Assembly: GCF_028389875.1 (NCBI RefSeq)
Contig: NC_084663.1
Coordinates: 205,499,876-205,563,875 of the forward strand
DNA from: Rhea pennata
Lineage: Eukaryota > Chordata > Aves > Rheiformes > Rheidae
Length of the DNA: 64,000 bases
Direction of reading: 5' to 3'
Within the stretch, counting starts at the first letter, position 1, and every line of letters starts with the position of its first letter. The position numbers were made by a program, and so were the translations under genes. Of the stretch, positions 38,850 through 49,100 are shown piece by piece. Under the pieces are notes generated by a model. It searched no databases, had not been told where the DNA came from, and saw nothing but the letters and a program-made list of their open reading frames with translations.

Positions 38850-40010
38850 CATTTTTCTTTCATAGACCATGTGCTAACATAGCACCCATATTTAAAGTGG
38901 AGAAAGTGGAGAAGATGAACGGATCAAGAAATCTTCAGGCTTGTTGATCTCACCTCAAAAGCAGACAAGGCTACAGAAAAAAAATAAAATGAATTAAAGA
39001 CACAGGTAAAAGGCAAATATTAAAGAATAAAATGAATTAAAGACACAGGTAAAAGGCAAATACAATAAAATTAAATGAGTTTGTAAGAAGAGGTTGTGTC
39101 AGCTAATCTGACTATTTCTATTTAATAACATCTGAACTTTCTGTACCTAATATGGCATGGCTTTGGAAACACATTTGCTAGGGTACCACACAGACTATGG
39201 GTACCAATGCATGGATAGTGAGGAAAGGAAAATGTTGGACTGCAGGGAGATAACCTCCATTGGACTAATTTTCTCTAATGTGGAAATATTAGGTCACAAA
39301 ACACAGAGAACTAATAACATTTGGTGATAATACAAAGTTGGAAGCCTACATCAATATAGAGAAAAATCAAGGGAAGATCTCTTTCCCTTGAGGAATAAAA
39401 GATTAGAAAGTGTACGGAATATAATAGTATGAGGTCAGGTGCTGAAGGAAAACTGATAATTTTGTGGGCTGAAATGACAAAAGAAAAAGAAGAGTTGTAT
39501 TGGTAAGTGATAGCACCACTAAGAGTCATCCATATTATCATATAAAAGGAAAAGCTGGCCAAATATGTATCAAGTATTATCCAGGGAAGGGTAGCATAGG
39601 ACAAGGTGCTTATATTATTTAAAGTTATTGGTAATATTTAATCTGTATTAGTAGGAATAGTTCTGATTTCTCCTGTTTAGGAAAGATGAATCAGTTGGGA
39701 CAGGTGAGCTGAAAGGCTTAAGACAATCAGGAAAATGAAGAGCTCATCTAATTAGAGGAAACTAAAAGTGTTTGCCTTATTTAGTATGGAAAAAAATGAA
39801 GGTTGAATGAGAATGTGTGTTTGCTTTCTATTAATATGACATGAGAGTTATCACCAGAGAGAAATGATCTATCCAAGTTAAATGTCTACGTTGGCTCTAC
39901 AAATAAAATAAATCCACTATAAATCAGCAGTTAGTAAGTACAAGCTTAAAATAGGAAATTGTTTTGAACCATAGAATTATTTTAAAGAGATAAAAAGAGC
40001 TCTATTTTGT
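38850..40010 (+). mobile_element. Ancient CR1/L3-like LINE remnant
   Basis: The order of decayed blocks matches the late reverse-transcriptase region and 3' UTR of ancient CR1/L3 elements. A 'tttgtaagaagaggttgtgt' then 'cagctaatctgactatttc' block sits at 39078-39115 (the '[10 protein letters not shown]' region) and 'ggtaccacacagactatgg' at 39182-39201. 'gataatacaaagttggaag' at 39325-39343 is the FADDTKLG region. The 3' UTR follows with 'gccttatttagtatgg', 'aaaaaaatgaaggttgaatg' and 'tatgacatgagagttatcac' near 39773-39855. Large parts are missing and all frames are broken. It is far older than the other CR1 copies here. Confidence 0.5.
38983..39062. repeat. Tandem duplication, 37-bp identical copies with period 43
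   Basis: An identical 37-bp unit starting 'aataaaatgaattaaagaca' occurs at 38983-39019 and 39026-39062, separated by 6 bp. It lies inside the ancient LINE-like segment. Confidence 0.9.
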
Positions 40011-41651
40011 TATAAACATTGGGTTCAGTGAACTTTTGTGAACACTGAAGTCATATTCCCATGAATTCCTTAGTGCTGGGCAGCTTCAAAACAAGAGATT
40101 CTGAATGTGAAAGAGAATGTGAAAGCCTGGCCACACAGAGTTCCAGGGCTAAGGAACCCAAGGACTAAGGGTTCAAGAAGTCAGTGGCATAAAAGTTCTG
40201 TCAAGACAGCTCCTAGCTGAAAGAAATAGTGGGATCTCAAGCTCTACTCATCTCTTGTAAGTATCATCTCTGATATTAAAAGCCAATTTCACCAAGCAGT
40301 TTCAGGATCCAAGTACATATAAGTACTGAATATTTCAGTTGTATCAGAGATTAATTTTTCTTTTCACCATTAGTCTTATTTGAATAAAAGCAATCTTTTG
40401 GAGGACAGGGAGGGAGGAAGGAGAAAGCAGAAATTTCAAGATGGAGCTTGGCAAGGTTCTAAAAAAAATACATGATGGATAGCTTCTGAATTCATATGTT
40501 GATTTCTTCTCACCTAACTGTAAATGTCTACATCAGAGCTACACCCCTCTTGCTTCCCTTTGAAGTCAGTGGAGAGAGAGAAAGAGACTCTTTAGGGGCT
40601 GAATCATGTCAGTCCTAATGTAGATATCAAAAATTGGTTGGATGAACTATGCCCTAAAGATGCTTGTATCTCTGCATAGACTATAAAAAGAGCCCAAGAA
40701 AACAGGCTCAGAAGCAGCTATCTCCACTGTCATCTTCTAGAGTTAACTGAGATGAATGTCACCCCAGGAGAAAATATTTTATGACCCTCCACTGCTCCAA
40801 CATGTGATAATAATAATAAGGAAGAAATAAGGGAGAGGCAAAATAGAGGAGAGAAAGAACTAGTGAGGCTAAAAAGAGGAAGAATAACTGAAAACAGCAG
40901 GTAACAATGGAGGAAAACATATCCTCAGCTATTTTACAGAAGGAAACATGAAGTGAAGGATAAAGAAGAAACAGAAAAAAAAAGCACAAGATTTATGTTT
41001 CTAAACTTTTTTATTTAGTAGAAAGATGAAAACCAGAATTACAATTCTTTGTGCAGGAATGTCCTGGTTTGTACTGATGTCTGCATACATAAGTAATATT
41101 GTCTGTTTCTACAGCCACACACACTCATATTTAATTATACGTGCAAATACACCTACACCCATATTCTCACAGGTGGAAAGAGAAGCATGAATTGAACTTG
41201 ATTTGTGTTATAGAATCACCTTGCAATATCAGTGGAAATCAGTCTCATTGTGCCATGTTAACTGTCATATATATAAAGGAAAATAGTGGAGGAAGAGAGT
41301 AAAGAAGGTTGACACATAGTACTAAAAATATTGTTTTCCACTTACTAATTTTTGGCAGTACTCTGAGATTAAAATTAGACCTTCTGCCAAAAGTCAAAGG
41401 GTCCCAAGCCCTCACTATTCTCTGAAATAATATGTGAGATAATTGACCTATTTTTGACCTCTCTGATTTTATGTTGGCTTAACACCAAAGAAATACAAAT
41501 GATTTGTTTACACACCTTCTGTGGGGGATGTCTTGTCAAGTTCTCACCTGCTGAAGCTCTTCCTAGCGGGCTCCTGCCCCACCCCTAATGTCATGGCTAC
41601 AGCTATAGAAATATATCCTGGAATTCTTAAAATACATCTAGTGGTTTTAAT
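40011..41651. other. Intronic sequence, nothing recognised
   Basis: No exon-like, repeat-landmark or structured sequence was identified. A short '...ttgaagtcagtgg' block near 40560 may belong to an old dispersed repeat. Confidence 0.4.
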
Positions 41652-41745
41652 CACAGAATGTTTGAGGTTGGAAGGGACCTCTGGAGAGCATCTAGTCCAA
41701 CTCCTCTGCTCAGACAACGTTGCCTAGAGCATGTTGCACAGGACC
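41652..41745 (-). mobile_element. CR1 3' tip
   Basis: 'cacagaatgtttgaggttgg' leads into the aagggacctctggagagcat / ctagtccaactcctctgctc block and 'gttgcctagagcatgttg'. This is the reverse complement of the last ~95 bp of a CR1. Confidence 0.85.
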
Positions 41746-43499
41746 TCAATTGTATTGTTCTCTTTAGCTATGCAGTTCTCATCATAACCCAACTTTTGTA
41801 TATTTTAACACAACTGCAAAGCTGACTGCAATTAATGGCTTCATAAAGCTTCTGAACACTTGACTATCCAACAGTGATTGTTTAGCACACGTGGACTTTA
41901 GCACCACAAAAGTTTAGCACCTTAAAAACTGCCTCCAATTAGGCATGCTTAAATGAAGACATCCAAAAATATCGAGTCACTTCTGAAAATTCAGTATACA
42001 AAGCCAAGTAGGAAGATAGGCTAATTTATTTCATCTTTCCCACACAAGAAGTTTTACTTAACTTTGTAGTGTGCTGGACAAAGTTACTTCCTCTCCAAAA
42101 TTAGAAATGATAAAAGCATTAATTTCTGTAAATTCATTCACTTTTTAGAGATCAGAAATTGCGCAGATTCTCACAAAAAGGTTGGATACAGTTATATAAG
42201 AGAACAAACATGTTGATTCATACCAGTTATGCTCTGTATTGCTTTGAAGAGCCTTCAGAAATTCTACCCTCCACCTCCAAAAACAAATTTAAACATGAGA
42301 AAGAGACTTCTGCATGTATGAAACAATCCAATCTTTTTGTTGAAATGCTGACAAAATTCCTACTGTTTAAGGAGTGAATGTCCTAGCCATTCTCCATTTT
42401 TCTGATGAGAATAATACTTAACATAAAGGCTAATGGGTCATTTTATTTCACTCCATTCTTATGCCTCATAATATATGACAACATTAAAATAGATTTGCTT
42501 TTGATTATGCTTTAACTGTATGGAGGGCAATTCATAATTAAATTGTTCGCAATTATCAGTTTTCTCTGTAAAACCTACGAGAGAACAGTGTTGTTAAACT
42601 TTGGGAATATGCTATAGCCCTGTTTTGATTTTTGAAGAGAAGAATAACATTTGTATTATAGAAGCAAGCAGAGTTGCTTACTTTATTCCTCATACGTCCA
42701 TGGCTTATTGGAAGTCCCAGCCTCTCTTCCCTACCCAGGAATCTCTTCAGCTTCTTCAAAGAGAATTGAGTTAAAATCTCCCTTCCTGATTCCTTCAGTC
42801 AGCCAGATCCCTTGCCTCCTGTCACAACTATTCCACTAGCTTCATCTTGTCGGACATCCCTTATTATCGGTCTAATTCATTTCATGCCATCTTTCTCACC
42901 GTTTCACTTTCTCCTGCCTCCCCTCCCTTTGCCCGTGCGAGCATGTTGCTTCTGATCTGCTCAGAAAAAAAGCCATCTCTAAGTCCACCTGCCTATCTGT
43001 TTTCTTTGTTCGTCTCAGGCTGAGGGCTCCCAAGCCCTGCCTCAGCCCTCCACCACCTCCCCGCGCTCTCCGTGACTCCACCCTCAGCTCTGTGCAGCCC
43101 TCTCTCTCCGCCTCCTCCTTATGAAACTCTCACGGCATCTGCCTCTCTATTTACCCACTCAGCCTCTTTCAGGCTACCCCTTCAGTCTTTTCCTATCAGT
43201 TATTACGCGATGCAAGGCAAAGAACTGGCAATTTATAAGATATTTAATTTTATGAAGATTAGACAGAAGGTACTCCTTGCTATTCATCATGATGCTTACC
43301 AAGGATCAGGAATAGATCTTCGTGACAGGGTCAATGACACCATATTAAGGGTAATCCTAGAAGCAGGTTAATTAGCGGGTATTTGAATCAGATATAAAGA
43401 AACTTTTAGGATGACACGGAGGACTTTGATCAGTATCCTGAAGCTTGATCTTCCATGCAAACTCTTCTGCTCCAAATCCTCCTTCTCGCTCTCTTGAAA
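41746..43499. other. Intronic sequence between CR1 tip and CpG island
   Basis: No repeat landmark was seen. A pyrimidine-rich stretch (CCTCC/CTCTC) runs through about 42780-43200. A 53-codon ATG-started frame at 43210-43371, about 1.5 kb into the intron from exon 1, has a protein-like composition but no recognised family; it is discussed as a finding. Confidence 0.4.
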
Positions 43500-43585
43500 G
43501 GAGGAAACGGTTCAGAAAAAAATTCCCTTTCCGCCCTCCCCGCGGCCGGGATTTGATGCCTCGGGCTGGCAGAGGGATAGTTTAC

Positions 43586-43602
43586 GGGGGGGGGGGGGGG
43601 GG
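43586..43602 (+). repeat. Run of 17 G inside a G-rich segment
   Basis: Seventeen consecutive G are followed by A and six more G, then GC-rich sequence. The segment can form a G-quadruplex in principle. Homopolymer length here may be an assembly artefact. Confidence 0.9.
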
Positions 43603-44910
43603 AGGGGGGCAGCGGCCCCCGCCCGCACCCGCGGACCAGGCCCGCGTCTCGTGTCATGCCTTTATAGCCCGCCGCTGTTCTTACACTTCAGCTCGTTAGG
43701 GCAAGCGCGAATGAACGGCCCTTTTCAGTCCGCGGGAGCCCCGGTCACATCGCACCTAAAACACCGTAGCGCTGCAAAGGAGCGGGGATCCTCCCGGGCG
43801 CGGAGCTCCCGGGTCGCGGCAAAAGCACTCCGGGGAACGGGGAAGTGTCACCAGTTCTACCCCCCCTCTCCCATCTCTTAGATGGGACGTTAGACCGAGG
43901 TAACGCAGAACCTGCTCACTCTGTGAAGGCAGCACTGCCTCTAACTCGGCTCAGCTCTCAGCAAAGTTTTGTTACGGAGGTCTGCGTGCCCACCAAGATC
44001 TGAAGACACGAACCGCTTCGGGAATTTCTTGGTGTAACGGGAACATTAGCAGGTACAGCACTGTTTGTCCGGGTACCGCGTTTGGCGAGAATAACACCTT
44101 GCGCTACATGTCAGTACTTCACAGGCAGCCGAGCGCCAGTACGCGAGGACCAGCCTAATTGTGCGTTATGACAGAGCTGCTAGACCGAAACTGGCGGAAA
44201 CTGCCGCAGGGTGGGTGGGACAGAAAGTCTCCACGCAGTGGGACGTGGATGAATCAGATAAAAAGAAGTTGGGAGGAGGGAAGGCAGACTCGAATAGTTG
44301 CCACTAGCTAGAGTCTTATCATCGAGGCGTGTGTAACTAGCCCAAACTGCAAAAGGCAAGTAAGTTCAGCAAATACAACACCCACCGCCACATTTCAGCG
44401 CTCAGAAAGAAAAACTATAGACATGATTCGAAAACCCAGTTTATTTGCTGCTTTTTGGTTGAAGAACATTCAGTCAAGGGACAAGAGAAAGACGATTTCA
44501 TAGAAGGCTACTTAACTCCGACGACAGTTTTGGACTTTGGGCTGAATCTTTTTCCCCTCTGAACACACAAAGCGCCTCATCTCAAAAGTACTCCGAAGTA
44601 AGACTTAAAAAGTTCCTTCCTTCGATCTCCTGTACCTTTGGGCAGACTTTGTTATTTTAATCAGGTTGCACCGCCAGAAGATCCCCCTCCTCTTTAGCCT
44701 CACAAAGGCCACTCAATGCCTCATTACGGTCCACTTGATGACCCGCACGCCGCCCCTTCGCGGCGAGCGCAGGGTGCAGCGCAGGCCGAGGCAGCACAGG
44801 GGCGCGTTGGCAGCACTGCCGGGACAAGGATGGGTAGCAGGGCTGACAGCTTGGACGGGGCCCTACCGGACTGAGCACTGGGAGAGGGGGGACACTTCAG
44901 GGCTCCCTAA

Positions 44911-44917
44911 CTCTTAC
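44911..44917 (-). other. MTNR1B: Splice donor of MTNR1B exon 1
   Basis: The minus strand reads CTCAG|GTAAGAG, close to the vertebrate consensus donor. Reading through it meets a stop after three codons. The cut lies after the first base of the Gly78 codon and matches the acceptor phase at 8517. Confidence 0.93.
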
Positions 44918-45149
44918 CTGAGTTCCTCAGCTTGCGGTTCTTGAAGACGGAGACGATGACCAGCAGGTTACCCAAGATATCCACCACGGTGGTGAAGATC
45001 AGCACGCTGGAGAGCACCGTGACCACCCAGGCGGGTCGCGGGCCAGCGGCGGCGGCCGCCTCCTCCTCCTCCTCGGCCCGCTCCGCGAAGCCGAAGCTGC
45101 CTCGCCCGCCCAGGTCACAGCAGTTCCTCAGGGAGCCATTCTCCAGCAT
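44918..45149 (-). CDS. MTNR1B: Melatonin receptor MT2, coding exon 1 (N-terminus and TM1)
   Basis: This exon encodes residues 1-77 plus the first base of codon 78. It starts at the first in-frame ATG (45149-45147) with G at -3. The sequence begins MLENGSLRNCCDLGG, very close to my recollection of the mammalian MT2 start (MSENGSF-NCC--GG), which supports both the start and the orthology. NGS at 4-6 is an N-glycosylation site in the extracellular tail. Residues 25-35 are an unusual Glu5-Ala5 run coded by GAG and GCx repeats. TM1 spans about residues 41-66 and contains the class A 'GN' (60-61), followed by the first cytoplasmic loop NRKLRNS. The paralogues MT1 and Mel1c have different N-termini. 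There are no premature stops. Confidence 0.94.
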
Positions 45150-45600
45150 CGCTGCCACCCCAGCCCCAGCGCGCTCCGCTCCGTTCCGCTCCGCCTCGCC
45201 CCGGCAGCCTCCCCCGCCCCTCGCGCTCCTCGCATCGACCGGCCCGCGCCGGCCCCGGCCGCTGCCCCCGACGGCAGGCGCGGCGGCCCCGCTGACTGCC
45301 CGCGCGGGAGGGCGGGAAGGCTTTTAACGGCCGCGCCGCGCGCGCGGCCCCCTCCCCTCCCCTCCGCCGCGGAGGCGCCGGGGGCGGGGCTAGCGGTGGG
45401 CGGTTGCCGCCCGCCGGCGCCCTCGGGGCCGCGGAGAGGCGGGGCGGGCTCTTCGCCCAGGCCCCGCCCAGTCGGGGCTGCAAGGCGGGCGCGCACGGCG
45501 GGAGGGCAGTGACGGCGGTTAGCGGCGGCGCGCGCGCCTCGGCGTGGTGAGGCGCGCGCGGGTGCGGCCAGTGGCAGGGGCGGGGGCGGGGGGGGGGGTT
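45150..45600 (-). promoter_or_regulatory. MTNR1B: Probable MTNR1B 5' UTR and GC-box promoter
   Basis: The 450 bp upstream of the ATG hold several Sp1-type GC boxes: gggggcggggc at 45380-45390, ggcggggcggg near 45438-45448, a gccccgccca on the plus strand at 45461-45470, and a ggggcgggggcggg run at 45577-45590. A weak TATA-like GTTAAAAG on the minus strand (45328-45321) would place a start about 140-150 bp before the ATG, but CpG-island promoters often lack TATA and use several starts. No transcript evidence is available here. Confidence 0.6.
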
Positions 45601-45720
45601 GAGCCGGGTCGGGGCAGCGCCCTCAGGGAGCGCGGCGGGGGGAGGCGGCCGTCCGCGTTCATCTGCCGTGGCTCGGGCCAGCAAACCTGAGGTTTCCGCG
45701 GCCGAGAAACGTGTTTCCCT

Positions 45721-46027
45721 GAGGCTCAGTCCCGTGTGCTGCCGGTGGTGCCGGGCCAGGGAATCCCCCCTTCCCCTCAGCGCCCCCCACCATCTCCTGC
45801 CTGGCTCCGGAAGCTCAGTGAGCTGTAGTATTACACTGCGTGTGTCTATATGCAGTATTATAGCACTCACTTTGTACTGCACTCTTGCTGTATACTACAG
45901 TGTTATATATTCCCTGCCTCCATCGATCTACAGTCAAAATAGAAGTAGTCAAAGACACTGAAAGTTATTCAGGCAGCAAAACGTCAGAACTGGTAATATT
46001 TGGTCCGCGGGTCTCTTGACTTTGTAC
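45721..46027. other. Upstream flank, nothing recognised
   Basis: GC content falls off across this stretch. I saw no exon, repeat landmark or neighbouring promoter. Confidence 0.45.
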
Positions 46028-46150
46028 ACTGGTAAGGTTGGAAGGGACCTCTGGAGATCATCTAGTCCAACCCTCACCATAGCCCATATGGGGATTGAAT
46101 CCATGACCTTGGCATTAGCAGCACCACACTCCAACCAGCTGAGCTAAACT
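46028..46150 (-). mobile_element. tRNA-Ile-derived SINE with a CR1-type 3' tail
   Basis: Read on the minus strand, the head is tRNA-like. The A box TAGCTCAGCTGG (46146-46135) is a perfect match to TRGCNNAGYNGG. An anticodon arm follows with TGGTG, loop CTGCTAA and a 'tgccaagg' block. The B box is GATTCAATCCC (46101-46091), with one change from GGTTCRANNCC, and an acceptor-side 'catatgggct' follows. The body best matches tRNA-Ile by memory, though the loop differs from the AAT anticodon. It runs straight into the CR1 3' end ('ggttggactagatgatctcc', then 'agaggtcccttccaacc', ending near 46028). This head-tail design matches SINEs mobilised by CR1, such as TguSINE1 of zebra finch. The terminal octamer repeats and clear target-site duplications are not seen. 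Confidence 0.85.
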
Positions 46151-49100
46151 TTTACTCCCTGCTCATGTATCTATCAATTCTAGTGCATCTTGAGGCTGCT
46201 TTGTCTGGTGTGTGACTTGCCTCTCCCACCCTGAAAGAAATCAATGTGTATCTGATTAATGACATGCACTGTGATCTCAGAAATTCACATCATGAGGATA
46301 AGTCTGAATGTGAAGCATTCCTGCCTTTAGTGGGGACTACGGGTCTAAGGTTTTACTGGGACATTTCTGTGGCCTTGTTCTTTGCATTTGAAGAAAACAG
46401 TCTATGAGACCAAGACTAAGGACACCACCTGTAGGGAAGTCACAGACAGGACATGCAATGTAACAGCTCCAAAACCATTAAGTTTGGTATTACTGAACAT
46501 ACTTAGGTCGATACTGAGTCCTTAGCCCAGGCTTTGCCCTGAACTGTTAACTTTGAAAAATCAGTGTATTTCAGAAGTTTTTTCTTTCATGCTATAGGAA
46601 TAGATAGTGGGGCATTGATGAGTTTCTGTTGTCTATGTGGAATTAAGTTTGAAACTTACAGTTTGGTTCTCAGGTCCCAAAGTGACAGATGCTGTATGTT
46701 CATTTGCATTAAATAAATAGTATAAGGAAGATGTGTGAGACAAAGGAGGACAGACCCTGTGTGTCTCAGTGCAGAGAGTAGATCTGCTCTGCCTCAGTAC
46801 ACTTCCTGGCTTCCAGCATGGTTGGCATAGTTACTGGATGCCGCTGACAGTGTATCAATGGGTTCACCCGTAACATGTGTTGACAATTAGGGCTGCTCAC
46901 AGCAGACGTAACTCAGAAAGGTTTTATGTCCTACTTCATATTGTTTTCAGGGAAGCCAGGCCGCACAGGATCACTGATCTTTGTCCTGCTTCCAGGTTTT
47001 GCCCCACTTTTCAGTATGATACTGGAGCTACACCTGCAGAGAAAGAGTATAGTTGTGTTTTTCCTCTTTGTGACTGCTCAACACAGGGAAAGGTAGGTCT
47101 CACACTTCTTCAATAATTAGATCTTGATATAGCCTGCCTCTGCTAAGTGCATTTGCAAAAATGGAGCAAGTTTCTGTCCATTCTAACAGCAAAATAATTT
47201 ATTATAGCACATTACTTTTTTGAGACATCGCTACATAGATGTGCACTGCTTTAATTAAAATATTTTAAATCCTTGTGGGAAACTTCTTTCTTCAATTTAA
47301 AAATAGTTTAGTGTTCAGTTTAAAACATATTCGTCATCAATTTTAGATATCTTAAAGTGGTCTTTGTTGGAAGCAAATAAAAGTTACCATGTGGAACGTT
47401 TGCACCAGTTTTAAATACATTGATTTTTAAAAAATCATACCACGTGCTTTCTGCTTCATGTAGACAACATGTAAGTCAATATCTGCATCTCAGTCATTTT
47501 TAAACTACAGATGAAGTTATATCCAGAAGCTTCATGTCTTGAACCAAACAAAGACTATCTTCTGGGAAGTGGCGTTACTGAATATCATTTTGCAGTTCTG
47601 TCATTACCATGGGAAAATAATAATTGCACACTTGACAGAACAGGTTCTTTCTTGGTGGAAACAAAAAGTTTGCTTGATTTTTCTTCCTCCAGAAATCTAA
47701 AAGGAAGTTTATCCAAGGGAATGCCTAATTTCTATATTCTTCAGTGCAAATAAGTAATTTTCTGCCAGTAAATAAAAATCTATTATTAAAAAGAGATTTT
47801 GAGTTACACTCTTCCCTTTATCCACATCTATACTAATTTGCCATTTCACAAAGTTGGTATTCTCAGTGCTTACTACTCTAGTCTTGTTGAAAAGACAGAA
47901 CAGACACTGACTTATTAGGGTATATATGTAAATATTATCATTTATTTTTTAGCATGGAGCTCTTTCTGGTCATCTTTTCATAGACTGTATAAGTGCTTTT
48001 AGGAGAAATGTATCATTTTGTTGTCTGTATTCTATTATTGCTACATGAATTATCTTTAACTGGATGTCAAAAGTGTAAACTGTTTCTGAGCATAAATGTG
48101 ATTTTAGAAGGTAGTCTTTGCTCCTGGCATTCTCCAGGTTTTCAGTTTGTCAACCCAAGAGTAATGCTGTATATTTCTCCCTGCCACACAAAATTGTTAT
48201 GTATCATTACTCACTGCAATTTATAGCTCCTAAAGGAATGTCAGATAATTTAGACAAAAAATAGAAAGCTATGGCCTGAACCTGCCCCAAAGTATAAGCT
48301 CGTTACAAAATGTGAAATAAAATAAGTTTTACTTGGCTATGTAACAATAGCCTTCTTTTTTGTGGTTACACTGGCATTTGACAGTAGGAAAACAACTAGT
48401 TAGGAATCAAAATGGTAGCCTTTCCTCCTCAACCACCTGTATAGAGCAGGCTCTTCATCTGATCTGAATTCTAATTATTCTGATTCTGTATCTAGGAAAA
48501 ATAACTGTGTTTTGTGTTTATTTTCTAAAGCAATCTACATTTTCTAAAGCAATATTATGTTTGTGCTGTAGGATAAGTCCAAGAATTGCCTGGGTGGCAG
48601 AACAATCAAATATTCCACGCATCAGACTGCTGCTGGAGGCTTTATTCCCTCATTGGGCAATCTTTTTCCATTCTGAAGGCTTGTGACTGCTTCCTGGAGA
48701 TATGTTCATACTCTTTGTTTTCTATGCTTTGGTACGTTGATTTTTTAAGAGATTTATCTTTAATTGGCTTCATAAATTGAAGTTCTTTGTGAACATGAAG
48801 GAAATTCCGGAAGACAGAGGTTCCTGTGTTTGACATCCCTTGAATTTTGTGTATCCAAAAAAACCAGAAATTACGTGTCTACTATACTTGTTGCTTATAT
48901 TATCACACATTTCTACAAAATCAAAAGTCACTTAGAACTAAAATGCACTTTCTCTTACGTATCTTCCTATTTTCAATTGTCTCAGCTTGTCATTTGACTA
49001 TTTTCCCAGTACATATCATGGCAGATGCCGAACTAGGGCTTTTCTGCTGCTTCCACTTCCATCCAATTTTGATATTTTGAAAACAGTTCAGATACTTTTG

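Larger units (their letters stand above)
8518..44917 (-). other. MTNR1B: MTNR1B intron 1 (36.4 kb)
   Basis: The intron separates the codon for Gly78 after its first base (phase 1). This is the conserved single coding intron of melatonin receptor genes, placed just after TM1 in the 'KLRN-G-N' motif. The donor is GTAAGAG and the acceptor CCCTAG. It is filled with CR1 copies, MIR-like relics, simple repeats and unclassified AT-rich DNA, and I saw no further exon in it. Reading across the junction gives [13 protein letters not shown], which is the expected family sequence, so the pairing of the exons is firm. Confidence 0.93.
43500..45720. promoter_or_regulatory. MTNR1B: CpG island spanning MTNR1B exon 1 and promoter
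   Basis: By eye, GC and CpG density rise sharply from about 43500 to 43860 and again from about 44650 to 45720, with a milder stretch between, against AT-rich surroundings. It covers the start of the intron, all of coding exon 1 and several hundred bases upstream. Dense CpG without depletion indicates an unmethylated promoter in the germ line. No formal island calculation was done, so the borders are approximate. Confidence 0.85.

Noticed and set aside
45150..45158. A start three codons upstream of the ATG
   Set aside because: The upstream codon is GTG, not ATG; MLENGS matches the known MT2 start.
44932..45327. 131-codon plus-strand frame antisense to MTNR1B exon 1
   Set aside because: A mirror of the receptor exon and GC-rich promoter; low complexity, no family.
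45115..45882. 255-codon minus-strand frame upstream of and overlapping the start of MTNR1B exon 1
   Set aside because: It is in a different frame from the receptor and rich in Arg/Pro/Ala/Gly, as expected for any frame in a CpG island; no domain is recognised.
46028..46150. A functional tRNA gene
   Set aside because: The anticodon loop and stems are altered, the B box has a change, and the sequence runs into a CR1 tail without a terminator; it is a SINE.
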